From Hymenobacter sedentarius (GTDB lineage Bacteria; Bacteroidota; Bacteroidia; Cytophagales; Hymenobacteraceae), in the NCBI RefSeq assembly GCF_001507645.1, contig NZ_CP013909.1, forward strand, positions 1,240,001 to 1,304,000: a DNA stretch of 64,000 nucleotides, given 5' to 3'. This document shows, piece by piece, positions 34,635-44,000 of the stretch (positions within the stretch are counted from its first letter, which is position 1; the number at the start of each line of letters is the position of its first letter). The notes under the pieces were generated by a model. That model worked only from the letters and a program-made list of their open reading frames with translations. It had not been told where the DNA came from and did no database searches. A program made the translations under genes and the position numbers.

Positions 34635-37600
34635 ATGTCAATTCGCAATTTTTTTACCCATCTGTTTCTGCTGGTACTTCTGGCCTGGTCGCAGGCGGTT
34701 TCTGCCCAGGTCACCACCTCTGCCCTCAGCGGCAAGGCGGTTTCTGATAAAGGCGAAGAGCTGATAGGCGTGACGGTGGTGGCCACGCACCAGCCCACCG
34801 GCACCAAGCGCGGCACGGCCACCGAAGTAGACGGCGGCTTCAACATCCCGAACCTGGCCCCCGGCGGGCCCTACGAAGTGCAGGTGACCTACGTGGGCTA
34901 CAAGCCCCAGACCATCGGCGGCGTGTTCCTGACCCTGGGCAACACCACCCGGCTCAACCTGGTGCTGGCCGCCGAGGCCCAGGCCCTGGCCGAAGTAGTG
35001 GTGGTGGGCAACACCCAGGCCACCAAAACCGGCGCGGGTACCACCGTGGGCCGTGAGGCGCTGCAGCAACTGCCCACCATCTCGCGCAGCATCCAGGACT
35101 TTACGCGCCTCGACCCGCGCAACTCGAACAACTCCTTCGCGGGCAGCTCGTTTCGCTACAACAACATCACCCTGGACGGCGCCGTGAACAACGACGCCAT
35201 CGGCTTCTCGCCCTCGCTGGGTGGGCAGAGCGGCAGCAGCGGCCTGCCCGGCGGCTCGGCCCGCGCCAACCCCATTTCGCTCGATGCCATTCAGGAGATT
35301 CAGGCCCAGGTAGCGCCCTACGACGTGAAACTGGGCAACTTCACCGGCGGCTCCATCAACGCCGTGACGCGCTCCGGCACCAACGACTTCCACGGCTCGG
35401 TGTACGGCTACGGCCGCAACCAGAATGTGACGGGCCGCAGCATCGACGGGGCCGAATCGAAAATCGGCACCGCCTACCACGACTACCAGACCGGCTTCCG
35501 CCTGGGCGGCCCGCTGGTGAAAAACAAGCTGTTCTTCTTCACCAACGCCGAAATCGCGCGCCGCACCGAGCCGCAGTTCTACGGCGTGGGCCAGGCCAAC
35601 GCGCCCATCACGGGTGAGCTGGCCCAGCAAATTGCCAGCAAGCTGCAAACCAGCTACAACTACAACGTGGGCGAGTATGGGGCCTACAACATCCACGCAA
35701 ACAGCAACAAGGTGTTTGGGCGCCTCGACTTCAACCTGAACGATAAAACCAGCGTGGCCCTGCGCCACAACTTCATCACGTCCGAAGCCACTAACCTGGA
35801 GCGTTCGGGCAGCTTGTTCAAGTTTGGCACCCAGGACTATACCCAGCACAACATCCAGAATTCGACGGTGCTGGAGGTGAAAAGCAACTTCAGCAGCAAG
35901 CTGGCCAACAACCTAATTGTGGGCTACACCAACATCCACGACTACCGCGACCTGCTCGGCGGCCAGGCCTCGCTCTTCCCGGCCGTGCAGATTAACGCCG
36001 TGAGCACCGACCCCAGCAAAGGCTTCGGCGGCGGCTCCAACCAGATTCTGCTCGGCTCGGACCGCGAAGCCAGCATCTTCAACCAGCGCCAGAAGACAAT
36101 GGAGCTCACGGATAACTTCACCTTCTACACCGGCACCCACGCCCTCACGCTGGGCACGCACAACGAGTTTTACAACATCGACTACGGCTTCATCAACTCC
36201 TGGAACGGCCGCATTGAGTACAACAACGTGGCCGATTTCCTGGCCGACAAGCCCAACCGCATCCGCGGTACCTACAACAACGGCACACGTGGCGACAACT
36301 CCTACGCTTACAACTTCAACAACCCCTCGGCTCAATTTCACATCAACTTCTACAGCGCCTACCTGCAGGACGAGTGGAACGTGAACGACAAGCTGAAAAT
36401 CACCCCCGGCATCCGCTTCGACATTGCCTCGCTGCCCACCAAGCCGGCCCTGAACTCTGGCCTGGTGAACAACCCTCAGAACGACGCCAACACCCTGAAC
36501 CAGACGTACTCGCACACGGCCTGGAAAGACCTGAGCAACGGCTACCTCGGGAAGGTGCAGGTGTCGCCCCGCCTGGGCTTCAACTACGACGTGAAGGGCG
36601 ACCAGTCGGTGGTGGTACGCGGCGGCTCGGGTGTCTTCACCGGCCGGGTGCCGTTTGCCTGGTTCGGCTATGCCTACTACAACAACGGCGTGAACTTCAA
36701 CTCGGTCGACGTGAACAACATCCGCGGCACCAACGGCGGCGCGGGCACCGTGTACACCCTCAACCAGGACCCGAACAAGATTTACGCCCAGCTGCCCACC
36801 GCGGCCTACAACCCTGCCAACCTGAAGGCCGGCACCACCGAGGTAAACCTGATTGACAACAACTTCAAGATGCCGCAGGTGTGGCGCTCGTCGCTGGCCG
36901 TCGATTTCAAGCTGCCTACCGGCACGCGCCTCTCGGTAGAAGGCCTGTACACGAAGACCTTGCAGGACGTGAAGTTTGAAAACATCAACCTGGCCGACAA
37001 CGTGACTTACCTGGCCGGCGGCCCCACCCAGAGCCCGCGCTACACGGCCGGCACCTTCGGCACCAAGGTCAACCCGAACTTCTCCAACGCTTTCTTCCTG
37101 ACTAACACGCAGAAAGGCTACCGCTACCAGCTCACCGGCTCGGTGGGCCAAACGGTGAGCAACATCCTCGACGCCTCGGTGGCCTACACCTACGGCCAGA
37201 GCAAAGACATCAGCAACGGCATCCGCAACTCGCCGCAGAGCAACTGGGAGCTGAATCCCGCCCTGAACGTGAACGACCCGGCCTTGGCTTATTCCAACTT
37301 CGACCTGCGTCACCGCGTGGTGGCCTCGCTCAACCTGCACAAGGCCCTGACGCCGCGCGTCACCGGCTTCCTCACCTCGGTGCTCACGTACGCCAGCGGC
37401 TCGCCCTATACCTGGGTGTATAACAACAACTTCCTGGGCAACGGCCAGCAAAACGTGGAGCTGGCCTACATCCCCGGCAGCAGCACGGACATTGTGTTGG
37501 TGAACCGCGGCGCCACGCCCGCCACCACCGCCAACCCCAACGGCTACGCCCTGGACGCGTCGGGTGCCCAGTACGCCTCGCTCAACAGCTTCATCAACAA

Positions 37601-38024
37601 CGATGCGTACCTGAAAACCCGCCGCGGCCAGTACGCCGAGCGCAACGCCGGCCGCACGCCCTGGAACAACCAGGCCGACGTGCGCCTGATGATGGAAGCC
37701 AAGCTCGGCAAGCTCGTAGCCAACGAAGCCGGCGTCGTGCCCAGCGGCCACACCCTGCAGATTTCGCTGGACATCATCAACTTCGGCAATTTCCTGAACA
37801 AGGATTGGGGCCGCCAGTACTTCGTGCCCAACACCTTCAACTCGACTCTGGGCACCGGCCTTACGCAAGTGGCCTTCGCCGATGCCGCCGGCAACATCTC
37901 GGCCAACTACAACACGGCCACCTTCAACCGCCCAGCCTTCACCTACGGCACGCCGGCCACCTACTCCATCGACCAGCTGGCTTCGCGCTGGCAGGGGCAG
38001 CTGGGCCTACGCTACTCTTTCTAG
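34635..38024 (+). CDS. TonB-dependent receptor, Oar-like, with carboxypeptidase-regulatory-like domain
   Basis: 1129 residues. The signal peptide (FFTHLFLLVLLAWSQAVSA) leaves QVTT at +1. Residues about 30-115 form a CarboxypepD_reg-like beta-sandwich (SGKAVSDKGEELIGVTVVAT...VTYVGYKPQ). The plug domain follows (VGREALQQLPTISRSIQDFT, GGSINAVTRSGTNDFHGSVY), then a long outer-membrane barrel ending in aromatic RWQGQLGLRYSF. No SusD partner is adjacent, so a simple SusC role is unlikely; Oar-like receptors import peptides or export surface material. A seven-of-eight -7 match (GAACTTTG) lies at 34603-34610. A strong terminator follows. Confidence 0.92.
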   Translation: MSIRNFFTHLFLLVLLAWSQAVSAQVTTSALSGKAVSDKGEELIGVTVVATHQPTGTKRGTATEVDGGFNIPNLAPGGPYEVQVTYVGYKPQTIGGVFLTLGNTTRLNLVLAAEAQALAEVVVVGNTQATKTGAGTTVGREALQQLPTISRSIQDFTRLDPRNSNNSFAGSSFRYNNITLDGAVNNDAIGFSPSLGGQSGSSGLPGGSARANPISLDAIQEIQAQVAPYDVKLGNFTGGSINAVTRSGTNDFHGSVYGYGRNQNVTGRSIDGAESKIGTAYHDYQTGFRLGGPLVKNKLFFFTNAEIARRTEPQFYGVGQANAPITGELAQQIASKLQTSYNYNVGEYGAYNIHANSNKVFGRLDFNLNDKTSVALRHNFITSEATNLERSGSLFKFGTQDYTQHNIQNSTVLEVKSNFSSKLANNLIVGYTNIHDYRDLLGGQASLFPAVQINAVSTDPSKGFGGGSNQILLGSDREASIFNQRQKTMELTDNFTFYTGTHALTLGTHNEFYNIDYGFINSWNGRIEYNNVADFLADKPNRIRGTYNNGTRGDNSYAYNFNNPSAQFHINFYSAYLQDEWNVNDKLKITPGIRFDIASLPTKPALNSGLVNNPQNDANTLNQTYSHTAWKDLSNGYLGKVQVSPRLGFNYDVKGDQSVVVRGGSGVFTGRVPFAWFGYAYYNNGVNFNSVDVNNIRGTNGGAGTVYTLNQDPNKIYAQLPTAAYNPANLKAGTTEVNLIDNNFKMPQVWRSSLAVDFKLPTGTRLSVEGLYTKTLQDVKFENINLADNVTYLAGGPTQSPRYTAGTFGTKVNPNFSNAFFLTNTQKGYRYQLTGSVGQTVSNILDASVAYTYGQSKDISNGIRNSPQSNWELNPALNVNDPALAYSNFDLRHRVVASLNLHKALTPRVTGFLTSVLTYASGSPYTWVYNNNFLGNGQQNVELAYIPGSSTDIVLVNRGATPATTANPNGYALDASGAQYASLNSFINNDAYLKTRRGQYAERNAGRTPWNNQADVRLMMEAKLGKLVANEAGVVPSGHTLQISLDIINFGNFLNKDWGRQYFVPNTFNSTLGTGLTQVAFADAAGNISANYNTATFNRPAFTYGTPATYSIDQLASRWQGQLGLRYSF

Positions 38025-38090
38025 CGCCTTCGGCTTGATGAGGAGTTAAGAAGGAGGACTAAAGAATTGAGTTTTGCTTCATCCTGAATT

Positions 38091-38125
38091 ACGCGGCCGC
38101 TCTAATCAGAGCGGCCGCGTTTTTT
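38091..38125 (+). terminator. Intrinsic terminator after the TonB-dependent receptor
   Basis: The perfect 13-bp stem ACGCGGCCGCTCT / AGAGCGGCCGCGT around a four-base loop is followed by a six-T run. Confidence 0.92.
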
Positions 38126-38182
38126 GTGTGGGTTGCGTCCGTACTTTGTTGCTAGAGCCAATTCATCATTCCCTAATCTTCA

Positions 38183-39421
38183 TTGAAGAAGCGCGTTTTG
38201 CACCTGCCCAAGTGGTACCCGCACCGCTACGACGACCAAGACGGCGACTTTGTGGGGCGGCACGTGGCGGCCATTGCCGCGTTTGGCGGTGTGGAAGGAG
38301 CCGTGCTCTTTGCGGCAGTAGCCCGTGGCCCGCTGCCGGGGCTCATTGACGCTGAGGAAGATTTCAGCGGCCCGTGGCCCACGCTGCGCTACTACTACCG
38401 TGCCGCTCCCACCGGCCTGGCCGCGCTGGACAAGCCGCTGAAGCTGCTGCTCTATTATTGGTGCTTGCTGCGTGGCTACCGCCGCCTGCGCCACCACTGG
38501 GGCCAGCGCCCCGACGTGGTGCATGTGCACGTGCTGCTGCGCACGGGTCTGTTTGCCTGGGCCCTGAAAGCGGCGCGCAACATCCCCTTCGTTATCACCG
38601 AGCACTGGACCCTATACCTGCCGCAGCGGGCCGGCGGCATCTCCTGGCTGCGCCGGGTGCTTACGCGCGCCGTAGTGCGCCGGGCAGCTGCGCTGCACAC
38701 CGTGTCGGGTGGGCTGCGCGATGCCATGGCGGCACTCGGGTTTATAAATGCCCGCTCTGTGGTCATCGCCAACGTGGTGGATACGGCCTTGTTCCGGCCC
38801 CGGCAAATGGCCACGGCCGGCGCTCCAGTCACTTTAGCTCAAGAAGCTTCTTCAGCTCAGGCTGTGGAGTCTCCCACGCTGCTGCACGTTTCGGCCTTTC
38901 ACGACCAAGTGAAGAACCTATCGGGAGTACTTCGCGTGGTAGCGCGCCTGCGGGCTGCCTGGCCTGGGCTGCGCTTGCGCATAGCCGGCTACGGCCCCGA
39001 TGAAGCGTATTTGCACGAATACGCCACCACCCTGGGCTTGGTGGCCGATGGCACCGTGCAGTTCCTCGGCAAGCTGCCGCACGAAGCCGTGGCTGCGGAA
39101 ATGGCCCGCGCCACGGCCTTGGTGTCGTTTAGCCGGGCCGAAACCTTTGGGTGCGTGCTGCTGGAAGCCCGGGCCTGCGGCTGCCCGGTGGTGGCCACGC
39201 GCACCGGCGGCGTGCCCGAGCTATTCCAGCCCAATAATGCCTTCGGCCTGCTGGTAGAAACCGATGACGAGGTTGGGCTGGAAAAAGCCCTGACGGCCGT
39301 GCTCGCCGGCACCGCGCGCTTCGATGCAGCTCAACTACATGCCGATGCCGCAGCCCGGTGCGCGTCGGCCGCGGTGGGCCAGCAATTCGGTGAATTATAT
39401 CAAAAAGTATTAAACGAGTAA
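38183..39421 (+). CDS. Glycosyltransferase family 4-type
   Basis: 412 residues from TTG. GT-B fold retaining glycosyltransferases move sugars from NDP-sugars onto growing surface glycans. The N-terminal acceptor domain starts VLHLPKWYPHRYDDQDGDFV with a His/Gly-rich loop (RHVAAIAAFGG). The C-terminal donor domain has HVSAFHDQVKNLSGVLRVV, RIAGYGPDEAYLHEYATTLG and the E-x7-E-like motif FSRAETFGCVLLEARACGCP. TTG 38183 gives the expected KKRVLHLPKWYP start, and no ATG is near. The start lies in sequence resembling the 3' arm of the type A repeat. A flippase follows 158 bp later. Confidence 0.9.
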   Translation: MKKRVLHLPKWYPHRYDDQDGDFVGRHVAAIAAFGGVEGAVLFAAVARGPLPGLIDAEEDFSGPWPTLRYYYRAAPTGLAALDKPLKLLLYYWCLLRGYRRLRHHWGQRPDVVHVHVLLRTGLFAWALKAARNIPFVITEHWTLYLPQRAGGISWLRRVLTRAVVRRAAALHTVSGGLRDAMAALGFINARSVVIANVVDTALFRPRQMATAGAPVTLAQEASSAQAVESPTLLHVSAFHDQVKNLSGVLRVVARLRAAWPGLRLRIAGYGPDEAYLHEYATTLGLVADGTVQFLGKLPHEAVAAEMARATALVSFSRAETFGCVLLEARACGCPVVATRTGGVPELFQPNNAFGLLVETDDEVGLEKALTAVLAGTARFDAAQLHADAAARCASAAVGQQFGELYQKVLNE

Positions 39422-39579
39422 TAAAAGTGAGAATTGGGTATAAAATCACCGAATTGGGCTAAAATTCAGCTGCTCAGCTTGGCTTGCACCCACTATCTAC
39501 ATCTTGCCTTTCCGGGCGCTTGGCGCAAGGGTAAGACATGGCTTGCGACTAAGCTAAGTTTACCGGCCTGTTCGCTCCC

Positions 39580-40848
39580 ATGATAAAACGCATCCTCCAG
39601 CACTTCGCGGCGCGGGTCCTCACGGCGGGGCTCAGCTTTGCGGTGGTGTGGCTCACGGCGCGGTACCTGGGGGCAGCGGGGCGCGGGCAGGTCAGTTTGT
39701 TCTTCACCGATATGTCGGGGCTGGTGCTGCTGGCTGGGCTGGTGGGCGGCTCGTCGCTGATATACCTGGTGCCGCGGCGCAACGTGTGGAACCTGCTGCT
39801 GCCCGCTTATGGCTGGGCGCTGGTGGTAAGCGTGGCAGGAGCCGCCGCCGTGTACCTGCTGCGGCCTGTTGGCCCGGAGTATGCGCTGCATCTGGGAGCC
39901 GTGACGCTGGTGCAGGTGCTGCTTTCCGTCAACGTATTTCTGCTGCTGGGCCGGCAGCGCGAGCGTGCCTACAACGTGTTGACCACCGCCCAGGCGGCAC
40001 TGCTGGCCGGGGCGCTGGTGCTGGCTTTCGGGCCCTGGCACTGGCTCACGGTAGATGCGTACTATTATGCCAACTACGTGGCCTACGGTTTGCCGTGGCT
40101 TATCAGCATCGTTTTGCTGCTGCGCCTACCCGATGCCTGGGGGAGCCGCTGGGTGCGCCGCCACGCCTCGGCGCGCGAGCTGGCCCGCCACAGCCGGGGC
40201 GCGCACTTTTCCAACTTGCTGTCCTTTGCCAACTACCGATTCGGTTACTACGCAGTGGCTTATCTGGCCGATGCCCGGGCCTTGGGCGTCCTTTCGGTAG
40301 GTGTGGCCCTGGCCGAAGCCATTTGGCTGATTCCGCGCAGCACGGCTCTCATTCAGTACGTGGCCCTGGTAAACGCTGCTGACAAGCGCGGCCAAACCTA
40401 CGTGGCCCTGCGCGGCAGCCGGCTCACGCTCCTGGCCACGGCGGGGGCGGTGTTGGTGCTGGCGGCGGTGCCGGCGGCGTGGCTGGCGGCAGTATTCGGC
40501 CCCGAGTTCGGTGCGGCGCGCCGCGTCATTCTCGCCCTGGCGCCGGGCATTTTCATCAATGGCGCCGGCATGCAGGCCAGCACCTATTTCAGTGGTACCG
40601 CCCGCTACGGCATAAACAACCGCGCCGCGCTGCTGGGCCTGGCCGTAACGGTACCCATGTGCCTCCTGTTGGTGCCCCGGCTGGGCATGGTAGGCGCGGC
40701 GCTGGGCATGTCGGCTTCCTACATGGCCAGCGTAGCCTATCTGTTCTGGCACTACCGCCAAGCCATGAACGCCGAATGGCGCGACCTGCTCCCCGGCTGG
40801 GATGACGTGCAATGGGTGACGCGGCGCTTTCTTAAGAATGAGGAATGA
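39580..40848 (+). CDS. Polysaccharide flippase-like membrane protein
   Basis: 422 residues with about 12 hydrophobic helices and the MOP/Wzx start MIKRILQHFAARVLTAGLSF...LGAAGRGQVSLFF. It likely flips a lipid-linked oligosaccharide, working with the glycosyltransferase before it. It is about 80 residues shorter than the flippase at 4602 and only distantly similar. The last codons (FLKNEE and stop) are encoded by the first bases of a composite palindromic repeat, so the insertion may have replaced the original C-terminus. Confidence 0.85.
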   Translation: MIKRILQHFAARVLTAGLSFAVVWLTARYLGAAGRGQVSLFFTDMSGLVLLAGLVGGSSLIYLVPRRNVWNLLLPAYGWALVVSVAGAAAVYLLRPVGPEYALHLGAVTLVQVLLSVNVFLLLGRQRERAYNVLTTAQAALLAGALVLAFGPWHWLTVDAYYYANYVAYGLPWLISIVLLLRLPDAWGSRWVRRHASARELARHSRGAHFSNLLSFANYRFGYYAVAYLADARALGVLSVGVALAEAIWLIPRSTALIQYVALVNAADKRGQTYVALRGSRLTLLATAGAVLVLAAVPAAWLAAVFGPEFGAARRVILALAPGIFINGAGMQASTYFSGTARYGINNRAALLGLAVTVPMCLLLVPRLGMVGAALGMSASYMASVAYLFWHYRQAMNAEWRDLLPGWDDVQWVTRRFLKNEE

Positions 40849-41074
40849 AAAATGAGGAATGGGGCCGGGCACGGCGGACAACTCCCCTCCTCAGTTGAGG
40901 AGGGGACGCTCAACTGCCAAGTTGAGCTGGGGTGGTTGCCCTCGTTGAACGATGGGCGAACGAGTTGGGCTGGAATCGTGCAATGGCTTAACCACCCCCG
41001 TTTGAGCTAACGCTCAAACATCCCCTCCTTGGTAAGGAGGGGAGTTGTCCGCCAAATTCTCATTCTTCATTAAG
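40831..41074. repeat. Composite palindrome: type A arms enclosing a type B element
   Basis: Outer arms of AATGAGGAATGA type (about 40834-40865 and 41055-41074) continue inward as GGCGGACAACTCCCC on both sides (reversed on the right) and enclose the type B repeat. The left end overlaps the last codons of the flippase gene; the right end is 12 bp from the stop of the convergent T9SS gene. Confidence 0.75.
40880..41046. repeat. Palindromic intergenic repeat, type B, copy 1
   Basis: 167 bp with terminal inverted repeats AACTCCCCTCCT...AGGAGGGGAGTT. Each arm folds into its own hairpins (CCCCTCCT/AGGAGGGG and GCTCAAC/GTTGAGC). The first about 60 bases match copy 2 at 50281 almost exactly, with one visible difference. 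No ORF lies inside. Confidence 0.85.
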
Positions 41075-41085
41075 CGCCGCGCCGC

Positions 41086-44000
41086 TTAGCGCACTACTTC
41101 GACCCAGCCTTTCAGGCGGTGGCCGTCGGGATACGTTAGCAGGTAGTAGTACACGCCGGCGGGCTGGCCCTGGGCGTCCCATTCGTCGTGGTAAGTCGCG
41201 GATTCAAACACGCTTTGGCCCCAGCGCGAAAACACCTGTAGGCGCGGCACGCAGTCGGGCCCAATTTTGAAGGTTTGGTTCTGGCTGTCGCCATTGGGCG
41301 TGATGATGTTGGGGATGTTGCGCGCCTTCACCTCCACCGGTGGGGCCGTGGCTGTGATGTCGCAGCGGTCTTGGTTGTAGCGCACCAACACGCGCGGCTG
41401 ATACAGGCCGGGGGTGGCGTACGTATGCGTTGGGCTAACTTCGCTGGACTTGCTGCCATCGCCAAAATCCCACACCACCGACGGGGCCGTCGAGCCGCTG
41501 GAACTGGCCACCGCGAAGCGCAGCGTGAGTGGCGCTAGCCGGGTTTCGGGGCAAGCCACGGGCTGCCAGGAGGCCAGCAGCACCGGCGGTACGGCCACCG
41601 ATATGCGCCGTGTGGCCGTAGCCGTGCAGCCCCCACGAGTTACGGCATAGGTCAAACTCACCGAGCCCGAAAGGTTGGCTGAAGGCGTAAATACAAACCC
41701 CGTGGCCGCGCTACCACTCACGCTCGGCCCGGTGAAGGTGCCGCCCGCGGGGCTGCCGCGCAGCGCAAAGGGCCGGGTGCTGCCCGGGCACAGCACCGTG
41801 TCGGCGGCCACGGTGGCAGTAAACGGGCTGGTTAGGGTCACGGGCTGGCTGGCCTGCAGCACGCAGCCGTTGGAACTCAGCGTGTACACCAGCTGATAAG
41901 TGCCGGCGCTGAGAGTAGGCGAGAAAAAGTAACCCGTGGCAGAGCTTCCGCTCACGCCGGGGCCGCTGAAGGTGCCACCCGCCGGCGTAGCTACCAAGGG
42001 CACCGCGGGCAGGGCCGGGGCGCCGGCCACGGGCAAGCAGTAAGCCGGCTGGGGCAAGGGCGCAAAATTGAGCACTGGAAGCGCCGTAACCGTCACGAGG
42101 CGGGTGGCGGTATTGCTGCAAGTACCGGTGCTGGTGGCAGTGTAGGTGAGGGTTTGCGGGCCCACCAGCGCCGCCGAAGGCGTGAACACAAAGCCCGCGG
42201 CCACGCTGCCGCTCACGCCCGGGCCCGACCAGGTACCGCCGGCGGGGCTGCCCACCAGCGCCTGCGCGCCTGCCTCGGCGCACAGCGTCTGGTCGGCGCC
42301 GGCGCTCACGCCGTTCCCGATGGTGACATCCCGGGTGCCTTGCACCACGCAGCCATCGGCGTTCAGCGTGTACACGATTTGCACGGTGCCGGTGCTCTGG
42401 TTGGGCGTAAATACAAAGCCCGTAGCCACGCTGCCGCTCACGCCGGGCCCACTAAACGTGCCGCCCGCCGGGGTGGCCGACAACGGCACCAGCGGTAACG
42501 GGGGCAAGCCGGGCCCTGGCCGGCAATAGGCGGCCTGCAGCAGCGGCGAGATAACCACAGCCGCTGGCGGCTGCCCCACCGCCACGCGCCGCGCATCGGT
42601 AGTAGTGCAGAGGCCGGTGCTGATGTAGGTATACGTCAGGGTTTGCAGCCCGACGAGGGCCACCGAAGGCGTAAACACAAAGCCCGTAGCCAGGCTGCCG
42701 CTTACGCCCGGGCCGGCCCAGATGCCGCCGGCCGGCGTGCCCACCAGCGGTTGTGGCCCCGCCGTGGCGCATACTTCCTGGTCCGCGCCGGCGTTGGCCG
42801 TGCCGGGCTGGAAGTTGAACACAAAGGAGGCGTTGTTGCAGAGCGAGCTCTGGCCGGTGCCGCTGTTGTTGGTGGTAGAGTAGGTGTGGGCCCCCGCCGG
42901 AATGGGGAATCCCGTGCGCGCAAAGCAGGAGCAAACGGCCTGGTACACAATGCCGCGTGGGTCGAAGCGCGACGTGCCGCCGTCCACGTGCTCGCCGGCA
43001 CCGGAGCTGCTGCCGTAGTACGTGCCGTAGGTCATCCCCGTGAGGCCGGCCGCAAATTGAGCCAGGTAAAAGTCCGAGCCGTCGGTGGTGAGCTGGGCGG
43101 CGTCGGCCGTGGTGGGCAGGCGCGTGGTGCTGCCATTGTTGGCCAGGTAGGTGTCCGGGCCGCTGCGGTTAGACGAGCCGCCCCAACCGCACACGTACAC
43201 CCGGTCGCAGCGGTCCACCAGAAACGCTGTGGGGTCAACGCTCACCTTGCCCGCGTTGGCGGGGTCGGTGCTGCCGAAGGCCGTGGACAGCAGGCTTTGG
43301 CCCAGGCTGGCGTCGAGCTTTTGAATAAAGAGCGTGCCGTTGGTGGTGCTGAACAGGCCGGGCGTGAGGGTAAATGCCCCCAGCGTCTGGCCCAGTAGGT
43401 ACACCCCGCCGTCGGTGCCCAACTGTAGGAAGTAGGCCTGGTCGTAGGCGTTGGTGCCCACATAGGTAGCGCGCAGCACGCTGGCGCCATTGGCCGCAAT
43501 GCGGGCCGCGAAGCCGTCCACGTTGCCGGGCCGGGTGGTGCGGTAGGCCCCGCTCGTCACCGGAAAGTCAGGGCTGATGGTGCCGCCGGCCACGTACACG
43601 TCGCCGCTGGTTGGCTCAATTTGAATGGAATACGCCGCGTCGGCGCCGGAGCCGCCCAGGAACCCGCCCCAGGTCAGGCTAGAAAGCGTGGGCGTGAGCT
43701 TGCACGCCACCCCATCAGAAGAGCCACCGCGGTAGGTGCGGCCGAAGCCCGTGCCCAGCGGGAAGTCATCTGACATGGTGTGCGAGGCGATATACACGTT
43801 GTCGGCCGCATCGACCTGGATGTCGCCCCGAAACGCGTCGCCGTAGTTGTGGGCCAGCTGCAGCGTGCTTCCGGAAGGCGACAGGAAAATGTCCAGCGGC
43901 AACAGGCCGTCGTTCTTACTGCCGCCCAGGTAGGTGGAAGCCACCAGCCCGGAGCCGTTGGCGTTCAGGCGCGTAATCACCAGGTCGGAACCAGTGGGCG

